The position numbers and the translations under genes were made by a program. Under the pieces are notes generated by a model. That model was given only the letters and a program-made list of their open reading frames with translations. It was not told the origin of the DNA and did no database searches. This document shows, piece by piece, positions 24,901 through 34,640 of a DNA stretch of 64,000 nucleotides. Each line of letters starts with the position of its first letter. The first letter of the stretch is position 1. This DNA comes from Ancistrus triradiatus. Its lineage: Eukaryota; Chordata; Actinopteri; Siluriformes; Loricariidae. Location: positions 1 to 64,000 of the forward strand of contig JAJAGP010002252.1 of the NCBI GenBank assembly GCA_025084515.1. The letters are read 5' to 3'.

Positions 24901-27900
24901 TTAACAAAGACTTTACTAGGGCTTAGGAAACTACATCGAATCACTGCTTACAAGACATAATTGGGAAGGGGACACTAATAATAAGCACACACTAAACTAT
25001 AGCCAGAACTATGTAGGCGCATCTTCTAACTAGTGTATTCTGGTATTTCAGCCAAACATTTTGCTAAAAACACATAGCCATATAGCCATGTGCCACAAAC
25101 AATGACAATAGAATGGGTTACAGTCACTTTCAGTGTGGCATTGTCATAAGACACCAGCTTTCGAACAAGCCAGTAAATCACGTTTCTGCCCTACCTCTGT
25201 AAAGGTCCGAAACATACTTTACGCAAGGATGCAAATGCAGATGAATCGAGACGGGGTTTTGTGCGTAGTTGTGTTCAAAAATGTGTCATGACGCATTTCA
25301 TGCAAGCTGCATTCTAAACGTTGCCTCAAGGGGCGATACAGCAGCAGCCAAATGGTCTGGAAGTGCTTTTCCTCATCTAATCCAGGCATAAGATGAACAA
25401 GAGAAACACACTCCTCTCCACCAATATCGATTCAGAGGCTGCACACCTCACGTTTTCGTTTCTGCCTATGCAACAGGTATACCAGCACTGTTGACATGTC
25501 TAACCCACTCTTTTTACAGACGCTCTTTCGCCCCCCTGAGTGCTGCACTTTTAACCGCCCCAGTAACGTAAGAACCCACATTGAGTTTGTACAGCAGGAG
25601 TGTGGGTTTGCAAAGCATTGGCACTTTGGCATTGGCATTTTCGTACTTGCGTTGAGTATGTTTTTGGCCTTCATATGAAGTGGAAACATCTGTGAGTAGC
25701 AACTGCTCAATCTCAAAGTAGAGGCCAGAGAACAGGAATGCCTAATTCCAAGCTGAGGTAGCATCAGCATAAATCCTCTTACTGTTGCTGTCATTAGGGG
25801 TCACCACAGTGGACCATATCAGACTTGGCACAGGTTTTGATGCAGCTCCCCATTTATCTGGGCTTGGGACCAGTACTAGGAGGACATCAGTACACCATCA
25901 GTGGTTAGGGGTTTCCCCTACTGTTTTGCACCACTCACCCGTCACGCTGCAAGCCAGGGATTGAAATCTCTTACTCTTCCAGCAACTGGCTATGCCCATT
26001 TACATTTAGCATAATATTTACATTTATATTTAGTCATTTTTCCAGTTGTGGGTTATGGGCCTTGCTCAAGGACCCAATGGTGGCAGCTTGGCAGAGGTCA
26101 GATCTGAACCCTAGAATCTGTGGTACATAGTCCATTGGGGTGGTACAGTGGTGCAGCGCTCCCCGGTTCGATCCTGACCTCAGCCTCCGCTGTGTGGAGA
26201 GTGCATGTTCTCCCTGTGTTCGTACTCAGGGTACTCTGGTTTCCTCCCACAGTCCAAATGCATGCATTAGGTTAATTGATTATGCTACATTGTAGAGGTG
26301 GGAGTATGTGCAAGTCAAAAGCAAGTCAATGAAGTCTTAATGTTCAAGTCTCAAGCAAGTCCCACGTTCTGTGGTAATATCAAGTAACTCAAGTCCCTGC
26401 TGTCAAGCAAGTCTAACACCAATTTCCACATTTAAATGGTTATAAAGAGCTGAATTTTATTTTCAGCATTACAAGTACTGTTGCAATTCCTCTCGGACTT
26501 TTAACTCATCTGTCAAACTCATCATGCCAAACACTCAGCATGTAAGAAGCCCAAAATCATGTGGAATTTGCCATTTTACTGAAGTCCAATTTCTGGATAC
26601 TGGCTGTCTTGTTTTTTCTGTTGTGTTGTTTTCTTGCTGATGTTTGACTTGCCACAAATTTTAGCTTAAAAGACAGTCATGTATTGTTCTATGTGGGGAT
26701 TTTCTGTGATTAGATGAAGTTGGATGAAGTTTGATCCACAGACCTTGCATGTCGCTCTTTTTACTAATTTCAGCAACAACATCATCCATCGTTGAATCCA
26801 AACTTCGCTATTTTTGGAATAGCTGCTTCCACATTACGAGCTTCTTCGTATGTTTGTCTCTGCTCCTTAAACTGGTGACTTAAGTCTGACTTGTCAAGTC
26901 ATGTGACTCAAGTCCCCAAACTCTACTAATTGGCCCAATCTGAGCATGTATGATGTATTACTATGCAACCTTGTGTACTGATGTAAAGTTGTGTCTGTAA
27001 TTAAATAGCAATTGAAGCTGAAAGCAACATTAAATAAACCAAATAAACAAAAAAACATAGTTCAGTTAATCACTAGACCACCACAGCCCTAGCATAAGAA
27101 TTATTAATTTGACAGTCTGAAGGTTGAATTTGAGTGTTGGCAGTATCAGGAGAATACTACAATTGGCCTCTAGACTAGACTGCAACTGTATGTTTGGTGG
27201 CTGGAGGACGTATAATGGTCTTTGGGACTGTTTTTCAAAGTTGGGCTGGGTCCTTAGTTCCAATATAGGGTCATTTTAATTCAATATAAAATATAAAGTA
27301 TAGACCTTAGTTATATGTTGTTCAGGTTTTTTTGCAAAGTTTACAAACATGGTAACATCATGGGAACTTTACATGATAACAATACAAGCATCTACATTTT
27401 ACATTTAGCAGATGCCCTTATCCGGAGCGACTTACAACTGGTACAATCTTACAATGCAAGCACTCGCTCGAGGACCCAACAGTGGCAGCTCTTCAGAGGA
27501 GGGATTTAAACCCTTAACCTTAGGGTCCAGAATCCAGTACCTTAACTGCTAGGCCACCATAGCCCCTTGCGTCTGTACTTAACATGACAAATCTGACACA
27601 AATAGACAAGCAACAGCGGGACATATATAGCAAGTACATTTTTTGTCTCTGTTTTAGCATTAAACTTCATAGAATTTTTGCAAAAAAAAAAGCAAAAGAT
27701 CTCTGTTGTGAAATCACATTATTAAATGCATCTTTTAGATCCAGTCCTTCATGCATGACTCACCAGGCAGTGAATAAAACACCAAACATCTCTTTTGCTG
27801 CTCTGAAAATATCTGACTCAATTTACAGAAAGATAGACTCTCTATAATTCACACTCATTTTTGAGACATACAACAATGCAGCCAGTAATACTTACCTTGT

Positions 27901-28719
27901 CGAATGGAGACAAATCTGTTATTAGCAGCCTGAAACACCACCTGTGGATGACTTTCCTCCAGGTCAAACAACTCATCTTTCCCTGGTTTGGAACAGCAGC
28001 GTCCTGAGCGTAGAAGTTCCTGTTGGCCCCATTGGGCTCAAGTACTTTCCTTCATAGTCCTTGAAGGCTAACTTGCCTGATTTCAGTTCCAATGTGTATA
28101 CTGTTCCACGGCTATTTTCTAACAGCAGCTTCCCATCATTGCATAAGAAACGGCTGTCACTAGTCTTTAGGCAGTACTTGCCATCCATGTAAACAAGGGT
28201 AAGGAGAGCATCGACACCCCATGGAATGTTACTGTCCACAGCTATTTCGCCATCAGAAGCAGACAGATGAGCGTAACGCTTGCGAGCCACGCTTAGTAGG
28301 TTTGCCTGTGGATGAAGGGCCAGGTGCACAGTCCAGAGCTCTGCCTCACAAATGGTCTGAGCAAAGCAGGACAGGTGGTCTTTTGACCCTCCAAAGAACC
28401 GCAGGTGTGGCTCAGATTGCAGAGCCCAGCGGCCATCTGACTGTGCCACAATTATGAACCTGCAGCCGTTTTCTCGTGTCTCGGCCTCACAGCTCACTTT
28501 GCCATCTTTGTCCGATGCCAGGTAGCGGCCCAGGTGGCTCAGCAAATACACAACCTGGCCATCATTCTCATCTTGCTCGAGTGTCCAGATCTGCTTCTTC
28601 TTGAGACTTGGAGCTGACGCGTTTACCTTAAACCCAAAAGCTTCTGCCGTCAGGTAGCGGTTCTCATAATTAATCAGCCCAAACTGGAGCTTTAGGGGTT
28701 TACTACCATTTGTGGGCAT
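9176..28719 (-). CDS. fscn2: Fascin-2 (retinal-type actin-bundling protein), five exons
   Basis: Fascins cross-link actin filaments into parallel bundles; fascin-2 is the photoreceptor and hair-cell form. The coding sequence is join(9176-9381, 12253-12420, 12635-12756, 13281-13437, 27896-28719) on the minus strand. Internal exons of 157, 122 and 168 nt match the vertebrate fascin layout as I recall it, and every junction has GT..AG. The protein starts MPTNGSKPLKLQFG, has the AEAFGFKVNASAPSLKKKQ segment with a serine (residue 38) at the position of the PKC-regulated Ser39 of fascin-1, and ends SSLWEY. Four beta-trefoil repeats are expected. MPTNG and the VCHH...NRSVYDIF block favour FSCN2 over FSCN1 or FSCN3. 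Without a net +1 shift in exon 1 (27993-28018) the product would be about 490 aa, close to the 492 of human. The start at 28719 is preferred over an in-frame ATG four codons upstream because family members begin MPTNG. Confidence 0.93.
9930..9971 (+). repeat. (CA)n microsatellite
   Basis: A nearly pure CA run of about 40 bp in fscn2 intron 4. Confidence 0.95.
10259..10820. mobile_element. Mariner-like non-autonomous element, partial (same family as 3633-4450)
   Basis: It begins cagtggtacttcggttctcg directly after TA. It shares interior blocks with the 3633 element in inverted orientation, such as 'cactttattatgaaataagc' and 'aactcatcaggatacat'. The far terminus is lost against the next element. 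It lies in fscn2 intron 4. Confidence 0.65.
10825..11882 (+). mobile_element. Tc1-like transposon relic with broken transposase
   Basis: Conceptual plus-strand pieces match a Tc1-family transposase in order. They include the helix-turn-helix end (STIRKTLNNNGVH), a DETK-like first catalytic region (from 'gatgagaccaaaacagaac'), VKHGGGSIMVLACF, and an EWPKSNPLILIQW-like block near the last acidic residue. The frame changes several times. The 3' end 'ctttccagcaccactgta' is a typical Tc1-type terminus; the 5' terminus is missing. A small related fragment is at 32420-32600. Confidence 0.8.
12253..12420 (-). CDS. fscn2: fscn2 coding exon 4
   Basis: It is 168 nt between a 'cttttacag' acceptor and a GTATTT donor. 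It encodes GEDEQLILKLINRPILILRG and on through NRSVYDIFTLQFSDGAYHIK, covering the end of the third and start of the fourth trefoil. The donor lacks the usual G at +5, so it is weaker than the others. Confidence 0.95.
12635..12756 (-). CDS. fscn2: fscn2 coding exon 3
   Basis: It is 122 nt between a 'ttgtgcag' acceptor and a GTGAGT donor. It encodes SANTMFDIVWLGRRVVLRAS and NGKYVCTKKNGQLAAVSDSI, the third trefoil core. The frame is intact with phases 2 and 1 at its ends. Confidence 0.95.
13281..13437 (-). CDS. fscn2: fscn2 coding exon 2
   Basis: It is 157 nt between an 'actcgacag' acceptor and a GTAAGT donor. It encodes GVSISANQDDETDMETFQME then KKCKFRTNEGNYWTLVSHGG, the start of the third trefoil. 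The SANQDDE and YWTL blocks are fascin hallmarks. The frame is intact. Confidence 0.95.
14560..15019 (-). pseudogene. Decayed repeat-type ORF with a MDCYFCL motif
   Basis: The minus strand reads FTVPKIYHAMDCYFCLNN, KKSVEYSCLPSILRPVSHDD and, after stops, LTKQTDLCNLVRDIDL and KPELLGPRL. I recall this motif order from a repetitive family of uncharacterised animal proteins (a CYFCL zinc-like motif, then PSxxRPV, then LVRDLxL..AELLGSRL). The function is unknown to me. Several stops and frame changes make it a relic. It lies directly beyond the piggyBac relic on the same strand. Confidence 0.45.
15263..16060 (-). mobile_element. piggyBac-type transposase pseudogene
   Basis: Minus-strand pieces match piggyBac transposases in order. 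Near 15945-15720 comes the N-terminal segment IPLELFRFFFSEDPVNTLC, then a broken 'YIGLIIYMAMIKLDH'-like stretch. At 15649-15430 comes MEYYRLMGGVNLSEQLIQYF, LKWYIKPFLHFLYIAANNAY and MTHKAFMEGLTSQLCGV, the conserved C-terminal catalytic-domain block. The central catalytic part is deleted and stops are present, so it cannot encode an active enzyme. A possible further 5' piece lies at 16500-16690 (EGDDELKVLL-like). No terminal repeats were identified. Confidence 0.8.
17550..17830 (+). mobile_element. Possible LINE 3' fragment
   Basis: One plus-strand frame reads CNNLVQNAAVSIR, similar to the LQLVQNAAAR motif near the end of fish non-LTR ORF2 proteins. The sequence after it does not continue the match clearly. 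Evidence is weak. Confidence 0.25.
17955..18400 (+). repeat. Degenerate tandem array based on 'attagcattgtctgttcctg'
   Basis: Many diverged copies of a roughly 22-28 bp unit follow one another: 'tattagcattgtctagtctt', 'tattagcattgcctgttcct', 'gcatagtctggtcctgtt', 'ttaacattgtgtatttgtat', 'ttagctattagcattgactc'. The pattern is imperfect but continuous over about 450 bp. It reads as an old minisatellite. Confidence 0.6.
21058..22135 (+). mobile_element. Non-LTR retrotransposon 3' end: ORF2 C-terminus and 3' UTR
   Basis: The plus strand encodes HYLSDLLEFYNPARLLRSQG, then GKAFSYMAPQLWNKLPTFV and LQSFKSRLKTYLFTQAFD and a stop at 21303-21305. That is the usual C-terminal tail of a fish LINE reverse transcriptase. 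The 3' UTR ends with 'ctttgagacaatgctccatt' and 'aaagcgctatataaaa'. A second 3' end of the same family lies at 45727-45945. The copy is 5'-truncated and not functional. Confidence 0.8.
22288..22510 (+). mobile_element. Mariner-like element end (family of 3633-4450)
   Basis: After TA the sequence begins cagtggtaccttggttctca and continues with the family's 'ttggtactcggcacacttgc' block. The other terminus was not found. It lies in fscn2 intron 1. Confidence 0.65.
25780..25980 (+). repeat. Dispersed fish repeat fragment
   Basis: The segment 'ggggtcaccacagtggacca' to 'tatctgggcttgggacca' resembles 60408-60540 ('cacagcggatctgatccaca', 'ggatgcccttcctgcctcat'), so both are copies of one dispersed repeat. 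It cannot be assigned further. Confidence 0.45.
26010..26136 (-). repeat. SINE family A, partial, minus orientation
   Basis: It carries the complement of the family A body: 'gccttgctcaaggacccaat', then 'ggcagcttggcagaggtc'. The tail is degraded. Confidence 0.65.
26137..26290 (+). repeat. SINE-like repeat, family B
   Basis: A B-box-like 'ggttcgatcctgacctc' is followed by 'gagtgcatgttctccctgtg' and 'ggtttcctcccacagtccaa', the plus-strand form of family B. It is followed at once by the hAT-like element at 26293. Confidence 0.65.
26293..26936. mobile_element. hAT-like non-autonomous element rich in CAAGTC repeats
   Basis: The ends are inverted: 'tagaggtggg' on the left and 'cccaaactcta' on the right. 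Just inside them lie runs of 'caagtc' on the left and 'gacttgtcaagtcatgtgac' on the right. A related diverged segment is at 33250-33385. No transposase is seen. The superfamily is inferred from resemblance to fish elements with these ends. Confidence 0.55.
27392..27567 (-). repeat. SINE family A, minus orientation
   Basis: Complement of family A: 'tagcagatgcccttatccgg', 'agcgacttacaactggtac', ending with 'taactgctaggccaccatag' (the tRNA-like head). It lies 330 bp inside intron 1 from fscn2 exon 1. Confidence 0.75.
27896..28719 (-). CDS. fscn2: fscn2 coding exon 1, with a net +1 frameshift near its end
   Basis: It runs from MPTNG (28719) to the GTAAG donor after 27896 and encodes the first two beta-trefoils. 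The frame is continuous to SPMGPTGT. There, compared with other fascins, four extra bases appear between 28018 and 27993: one T in 'ggaacttctacgc' and one extra CTG in 'gctgctg'. The annotated frame then hits TGA at 27973. Downstream in the shifted frame come SKPGKDELFDLEESHPQVV and VSIRQ, as expected for a fascin. Removing four bases gives the 820 nt that fits the phase of exon 2. This could be a sequencing or assembly error, a polymorphism or real damage. Confidence 0.9.
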
Positions 28720-28989
28720 TCTGGTGATCAAATAAGGTGAACCACCTGAGAGAGTCTGGAGATGAAACTGGCAAACAGACGCGTTATCTGTCTTCCCTCT
28801 TGTATCTTGATTATTTCCCAGAAGATGAAGTTCACTAAAGCCTCCTAAATGATTTTTTTCTAGCTTATTCTGATATATATCTGACCTTTCTGTTTTTAGT
28901 CTTCGTTGGTATTTTACAAACGTCCTTGGCCTCTCCTCCTGTTCTAAAAAGACTGCTCTTGTCTTTCCCCCTGAGAGCTTGCTAAGGCT

Positions 28990-29075
28990 CTGTTTTTTTC
29001 AGTTTCCTAATCAGCTCAGATTAAAATCAGCAGGGCTCAATACCTCAATCCATTGAGCTTCTGACGTCACCCTGC
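28990..29075 (-). promoter_or_regulatory. Candidate fscn2 promoter elements
   Basis: About 270-350 bp upstream of the fscn2 start codon there is a consensus CRE (TGACGTCA, 29062-29069). Homeodomain-type core sites 'ctaatc' (29007-29012) and 'agatta' (29018-29023) lie nearby and could bind OTX/CRX factors of photoreceptors. No transcription start can be read from the sequence. Confidence 0.3.
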
Positions 29076-29079
29076 TCCC

Positions 29080-30435
29080 TACTGGTTCCTTCTCCTTGCC
29101 TCTCTCATTCGATTCCTCCCCCTTATCCTTCTCTCTCTTACTATATTTCTCAATTCACCTCATCGGCCTTGTCCTGTTTGCATTGCCAGATATCACTTGT
29201 GGTATTACCAAAATACTGATATTCTAAAAACAACTGTCTGAGGCCATGCATTACAGTGTGACTGCCTCTTACTGTGACTTCTATCTGTTTCCTGCCTATT
29301 TGACTAATTTCTATCCTGCTTTACCTGTTTGCGGACATATTTTCTTCCTTCATATTTTAGTTTTCTTTAACCAGACACTGAGACACCACTGAACAGAGAC
29401 ATTGAGATCTCAACAGAAAGATTCTTAGATAGATGCCAAAATGTCCAGTTCCCATGAAAATGGCCAGACAGTGTGCTCAGCACAAATGATGTCAGCACTT
29501 TTTAAATGTGTATTGCATGTCACCTCTTGTCTCTGTCCTCTTCTCGTTAGTTGCATTTCGTTTTGTCCATCCTTTTTCCTGGCTATTCCAAAGACACTTT
29601 TGAGGCACTGTAATCCATCCTTGCTGTAGTCTATGTGTTTGTATTCTACTATCCAGTCTTCAGCTCTGTGCTGATGGTGATTGGACAGAAAGCTGGGTAA
29701 CTAAAGCCGTCCCTGGTGGCCTGCATAGGTGATCAGTTTTCCAGGACACACTTGGTATAGGATCGCATACCTTCTCTGATTTCCAGCTCTTTGGTTCATG
29801 TTTATATGGGTCTCTGTGTATTATTCAACGTCTGTCATTATAGGCAGCCTCTATATTTCAAGAAGTGCTTTTGTGTCCCTTGAATTGTCTAAGTGCTTGT
29901 ATACACTAATTGCTGCATATATCTATTGTAGGGGTTTATCAGGTGTGCCATTGTATAAACTTCTATGGCTATTTGGAATTTAACAACATTGCTGTACTTC
30001 TAAGTATTAATAGTATGAAAAGGGCTGTGTGTGGGACATTATATTGCAGGGACCTTGTGGGGATATTTTCCTTTTGGAAAACTGTTTTTTTGGGGTAGGT
30101 GTAGGTGCAGAATGAATTAGCTATAGTGATCATTGGGTCCCAGCAAAGATAGAGAGTGTGAGTGCCTGTGTGTGAATAGAAAAATCTGACAATTCTTCAG
30201 AAACTGATTTTTACAAATACTGCAACTTTCTTTTAAGAAACCGTAAGATTTGCCTTGGGTTACTGGGGTTAAGGTTACGATTAAGTGTAGGTGTAGTGTG
30301 AATTAGCTACATTAACATTACGTCAATAAAAAGTCCTCCCAACCACAGAAAGACAAAGACGAGACTCTCCACAAGAGCATTTGTTTTTTCAGTGAGCAAA
30401 TGAATAAACTGCCAGTTTTTCAAATCATAAAACCA
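29080..30435. other. Non-coding; includes a copy of the 'GTCCTCACAAGG'-type repeat
   Basis: No exon is recognisable. At 29990-30330 the sequence 'gtaggtgtagtgtgaattag' and 'aataaaaagtcctccc' matches the repeat copies at 42319-42586 (plus) and 43806-44040 (minus). In those copies the unit borders TG/CA microsatellites. Confidence 0.45.
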
Positions 30436-30441
30436 GATATA

Positions 30442-30843
30442 CAGTGGGGCAAAAAGTATTTATTCAGCCACTGATTGTGCAAGTTCTCCTACTTAGAAAG
30501 ATGAGAGAGGTCTGTAGTTTTCATCATAGGTACACTTCAACTATGAGAGACATAATTGCAAAAAAAAAAAGAGTGGAGGACAGAAGAGCTTCTTAAAGAA
30601 GAAGTTACAGGTCTGTAAGAGCGTGAAATCTTGCTTGTTTGTTACTGACCAAATACTTATTTTCCACCATAATTTACAATTAAATTCTTTAAAAATCCTA
30701 CAATGTGATTTCCTGGATTTTTTCCTCATTTTGTCTCTCATAGTTGAAGTGTACCTATGATGAAAATTACAGACCTCTCTCATCTTTCTAAGTAGGAGAA
30801 CTTGCACAATCAGTGGCTGACTAAATATTTTTTTGGCCCACTG
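30442..30843. mobile_element. Tc1/mariner-type MITE with long terminal inverted repeats and TA flanks
   Basis: The left end is cagtggggcaaaaagtattt and the right end its complement (atttttttggcccactg). The arms remain nearly complementary for about 120 bp, for example 'aagttctcctacttagaaag' against 'ctttctaagtaggagaactt'. The element is flanked by TA at 30440-30441 and 30844-30845. It is 402 bp with no coding capacity. Copies of this look are common in fish genomes. Confidence 0.9.
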
Positions 30844-32164
30844 TAATTAATAGCAATTTTCCTCATGACATAACTTACGTCATATATTTATCATTGTGTT
30901 GCAATTGCTAATCACCACTTCTGCACTTCTGCTAATCATCACAATCTGCTGAATGACTGAAATAACTGCTTTATAGTAGTGTTGATGCTCTGAGACAGAC
31001 AAAGTCATTGGGTATGGATTGTGTACTTAAAAAGTGGATTATAAACTATATTGGGTAAGTTGGACCATAAAGACCACACAAAGTGTAGTATCAGTGCGAG
31101 TTCCTGCTTGGTTGGAATGAAAACCACACTGGCCTTTTGTGGATGAGGTTCCTCTTCACTGATCTAAAGCATAGACTGGATTAACTGACCAGGAAAATAG
31201 GGTAAACTATGAATTTTACTCCAAAAATATTTTGTTCATCTTAGTTGATGGCTAATATTTTAATTTCGTATTGTATGTTTTTTGCACTTGCTATCACATC
31301 ATGGCACGTAAAGATGTCATATGCCCTCAATCAATCATTTCACCTAGCCATACATATGTGCATGTAAACTAAATATTACATCAAAGAACATGTCTTGGAC
31401 ATTCCACTAAAGAAAACAATGACTGTGAGTTTGTGTGGTGCATCCTGTTACCCCCTTGGGTTGCTTCAAAGTAAAAGTTTATTGTTATAAGTGCATGAGT
31501 GTAAACAAAATTTGTTAAATCTCCTCTACTGTGTCACACTGACTGATCTTATTATTATTCCCTGTATAACCTATATTCTCTTCTACTTCCTTCTTACTGA
31601 TAGGAAGGAACTAGAAGAGAAGGTACCAAAACACCATTCAGAGAGTTTGTCTATGAGTTACCTTACACTCGTATACATCCACTCAGCCTCCATTTATATC
31701 AGTTAACTTATTACTCTCATACACACCCACTTAGACTCCATCTATATCAGTTACGTTTATTTCATGTTTTAGGAAAACTACAGACCTGTGTACAGCTCTC
31801 CTCCTGCCTGCTGTGATCAAATATATTATGTATTTACACTCATAGTCTCCTGTTGACAGGCGAGTTGCATTATCCACACTATCACGCTGGCCATAACATT
31901 ACTCTCCACATCAGTTTCTGTTTCCTGCAAATGATGCTGTTTTATTTTTCAAAGCATAAATCTGCTTGTACTTTTTATCTACTATGAAACAAATAATGCT
32001 GAAATATTACCTCTCTGGAACTGGCACAGTTGGGTTTGTCTCAAATCTCACGCTTGTACTGTCACATAGGTGCACCACAAAGGGTGGCACTGTCTTTACA
32101 CACTAATTAGTACACTAGTACATATTTTGGGACTCAACTAAAGACTGGCCAATCAAATGGACAG

Positions 32165-32370
32165 GGACTGTGGTAGCCTAGCTGTTAAGGTACTGGACTA
32201 TGGACCAAAAGGTCCAGGGTTCAAATCCCACCTCTGCCAAGCTGCCACTGTTGGGTCCTTGAGCAAGGCCCTTAACCCACAATTGCTTGTATTGTAAGAT
32301 TGTATCAGTTGTAAGTCGCTCTGGATAAGGGCATCTGCTAAATGCTGTAAATGTAAATGTAAATGTAAAT
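32165..32370 (+). repeat. SINE family A with (AAATGT)n tail
   Basis: It has the full head ('ctgtggtagcctagctgtta', 'ggttcaaatcccacctctgc') and tail ('gtcgctctggataagggcat') and ends in four 'aaatgt' units. It is the best-preserved copy in the window. Confidence 0.85.
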
Positions 32371-32419
32371 GGTCCGTGCAGGGGGAAACTTTGTGGAGAC
32401 ATTTTGCTCATCCCCATAA

Positions 32420-32600
32420 CCAAAAAATAAATGTTTCAAGCCATTCTACCAAAAAGTCCTACCAAAATGTCCTGAAATGTTATGGAAGGACACGAAGCGA
32501 GCAGTTATTGTGAGGAAATCCACCAACATCCCAGAGCTGAAGCTGTTCTGTATGGAGGAATGGGCTAAAATTCCTCCAAGCTGATGTGCAGGGTAAATTA
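32420..32600 (+). mobile_element. Tc1-like transposon 3' fragment
   Basis: It shares 'cacgaagcgagcagttattg', 'caccaacatcccagagctga' and 'ggaggaatgggctaaaattc' with the Tc1-like relic near 11470-11560. Only the C-terminal transposase portion is present. Confidence 0.7.
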
Positions 32601-33249
32601 ATAGGAAGAAGGTAACCACAATCCCAACATCAAACACATTACTGTAGTATGCAAGCAAAATGAACTAAAAGAGTGAGTGTCCAAGGTTTAAATATAGAAG
32701 TTAGTATGAGCATGAAGAGCATGGCGCAAGATGCAAGAGCACACCTTCGCTCTCCACAGCCACAACATGTTTGCACTCTGGAACTGGTCTCCTGAGATTC
32801 TAGTTTTGTCTTGTAGGAGACATGCTGCAGATTTTGCATTCATTTAATTATTTACTTATTACTCACATATGTGTGACACACAAACACGTGTGCACTTGCC
32901 CCATTACATCCTTGTAAATGTTTCTTGAAATGTTTCTCTCACAGCACACACAAGGATGAGATAGGTAGAGAAGGGAATCTCCCATAAGATATAATGGATA
33001 TAGAGCTTCTGTTCTCTAAATATTTGTAATCCGAGCCATTTCCAGGAACAAGGTACATTCACGTAATAAGGTTTGACAGTATTTATATTTTACGTTCCTT
33101 GTATGCTCATCAGTCAACCACTGGTTATGTATAGTTTTACAGTCAAAGTGAATCTGTATAGCAGCCTCTAAAGAAATTTAAAACCACAGTTAGAATAATA
33201 CATGCAGAGATCCTTCCTTTAAACAATTTGCAGGGACCAGTTAAATTTT

Positions 33250-33385
33250 AGCTTAGACTTGGATTCTGGATTTAACTTGCACTCGCCCTCATTTGTACTC
33301 AGTCTTGACTTGATCTTGGCTATATGTTCTTGGACATGTCTTGAACTTGACACAGGTTGTCTTGACTACTGTTCTAGGTTTAATT
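33250..33385. repeat. Diverged 'CTTGACTTG'-rich repeat
   Basis: Repeated 'cttgact' and 'cttggac' words resemble the arms of the hAT-like element at 26293-26936. It is too diverged to define ends. Confidence 0.35.
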
Positions 33386-34504
33386 GTATAATTAATTAGG
33401 TACAGAAATATTAGGTCAAGTGGCAAGTTCCCACAATGATAGAACGACAAAAGTTAATTTCATATCCCAAAAATATTATTTCGGAAAAGAGTATCTCTCA
33501 AGGCATCTTAATCTTTCTGTCAATTATCCGACTATGTTATTAGCTGCTACTAATCCATTAACAGTCCCACCCCTCCCCTCTCCTTAAATACATGACCTTC
33601 TGTCTGAGTCACTAGCATCAGGTGTAAGAATAAGCCCAAACGACATGCACACATGCCTGTTGCTATGCTATGGGGGCACTGAAGACGGGAACTTGATCAT
33701 TTTTTCTTTTAATAAAAAAAATTGAATTGAAGCTAAATACAACTGGATAGAAAAAATTAGATGGTTCTCTGAGACGAGTACATGCTTGATTCATTTAAGA
33801 CTTTCATTTTGTCTGCCAAGTGTGAGATTTGTGAGAGAGGTCGTGAGCACTGCCCCTTGCAACATCAGACAGCAACAGCAGGCAGTCAATGTACCATTTG
33901 GTAAAATGAAGCAATGATTGTGGTGCCAGTATCTGTAAGAAACGTTCAAAACTGTAACCTTGTACAGCATCTGGAGTAAAGGCAATTATATGAACCACAA
34001 GATCCAGTTCAGATGATGTAACTTACAAATCAAACACCAATTAAATGTGTTTCTTGTGTATAGAACAAACAACAGGTCTCTTTCTGCCATATAATTATTT
34101 CTGTGTGTAATTCTGAATAAACCTACCCCTACCCCAACAGCTCCCTCCCTAACTTAACAATACTTACAAGACCTAAACCCATTTCTAAACCTCACAATTT
34201 TTCAAACTCTATCTGTTCCTGCATGCACGTATAGGCCTTCCAAACATATAGAGTTTAATGCAAAGATTTGTTTTCACAAATTATGTTTTCTAAACACAAC
34301 ATTAACACAATCTGTGCATATCACAAAGGTGCATACTTTTGGATTTTGCAAACATTTGCGCACTCTTCCAGGTGATCCAATAGTGTTTTTGTAAGGTCTG
34401 AGAACTTAAATGACTTCTTAATAAATTTGAAGACATATTCCATATTTGTATCCTACAGACACTGTGTTATTTTATTTAGACAATCAGTAAAAAAAACATT
34501 ACAA

Positions 34505-34640
34505 CAGCAGTATCATGGCACACTGATTAGCGCTGTAACCTCACAGCTCCAGAGATCCAGGTCTGGGTGCCAGCTTGGCCACTGCCTTTGTGGAATTTGC
34601 ATGTTCTCTCTGTGTCTATTCGTATTTCCCTATGGTAGTC
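34505..34640 (+). repeat. SINE-like repeat, family B
   Basis: It reads 'tatcatggcacactgattag', 'cacagctccagagatccagg' and 'gcatgttctctctgtgt'. A degraded relative occurs at 35527-35665. No other feature is visible between 33.4 and 36.0 kb. Confidence 0.6.

Larger units (their letters stand above)
13438..27895 (-). other. fscn2 intron 1 (14.5 kb)
   Basis: It runs from the GTAAG donor at 27895 to the CAG acceptor at 13438. It is filled with repeats listed separately: a piggyBac relic, LINE tails, a mariner-like end, SINEs and a hAT-like element. The rest (for example 13.5-14.5, 18.8-21.0 and 22.5-25.8 kb) shows no coding exon. Unique-looking stretches at 19.5-20.5 and 23.0-23.3 kb could hold regulatory elements, but nothing in the sequence proves it. 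Confidence 0.8.
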
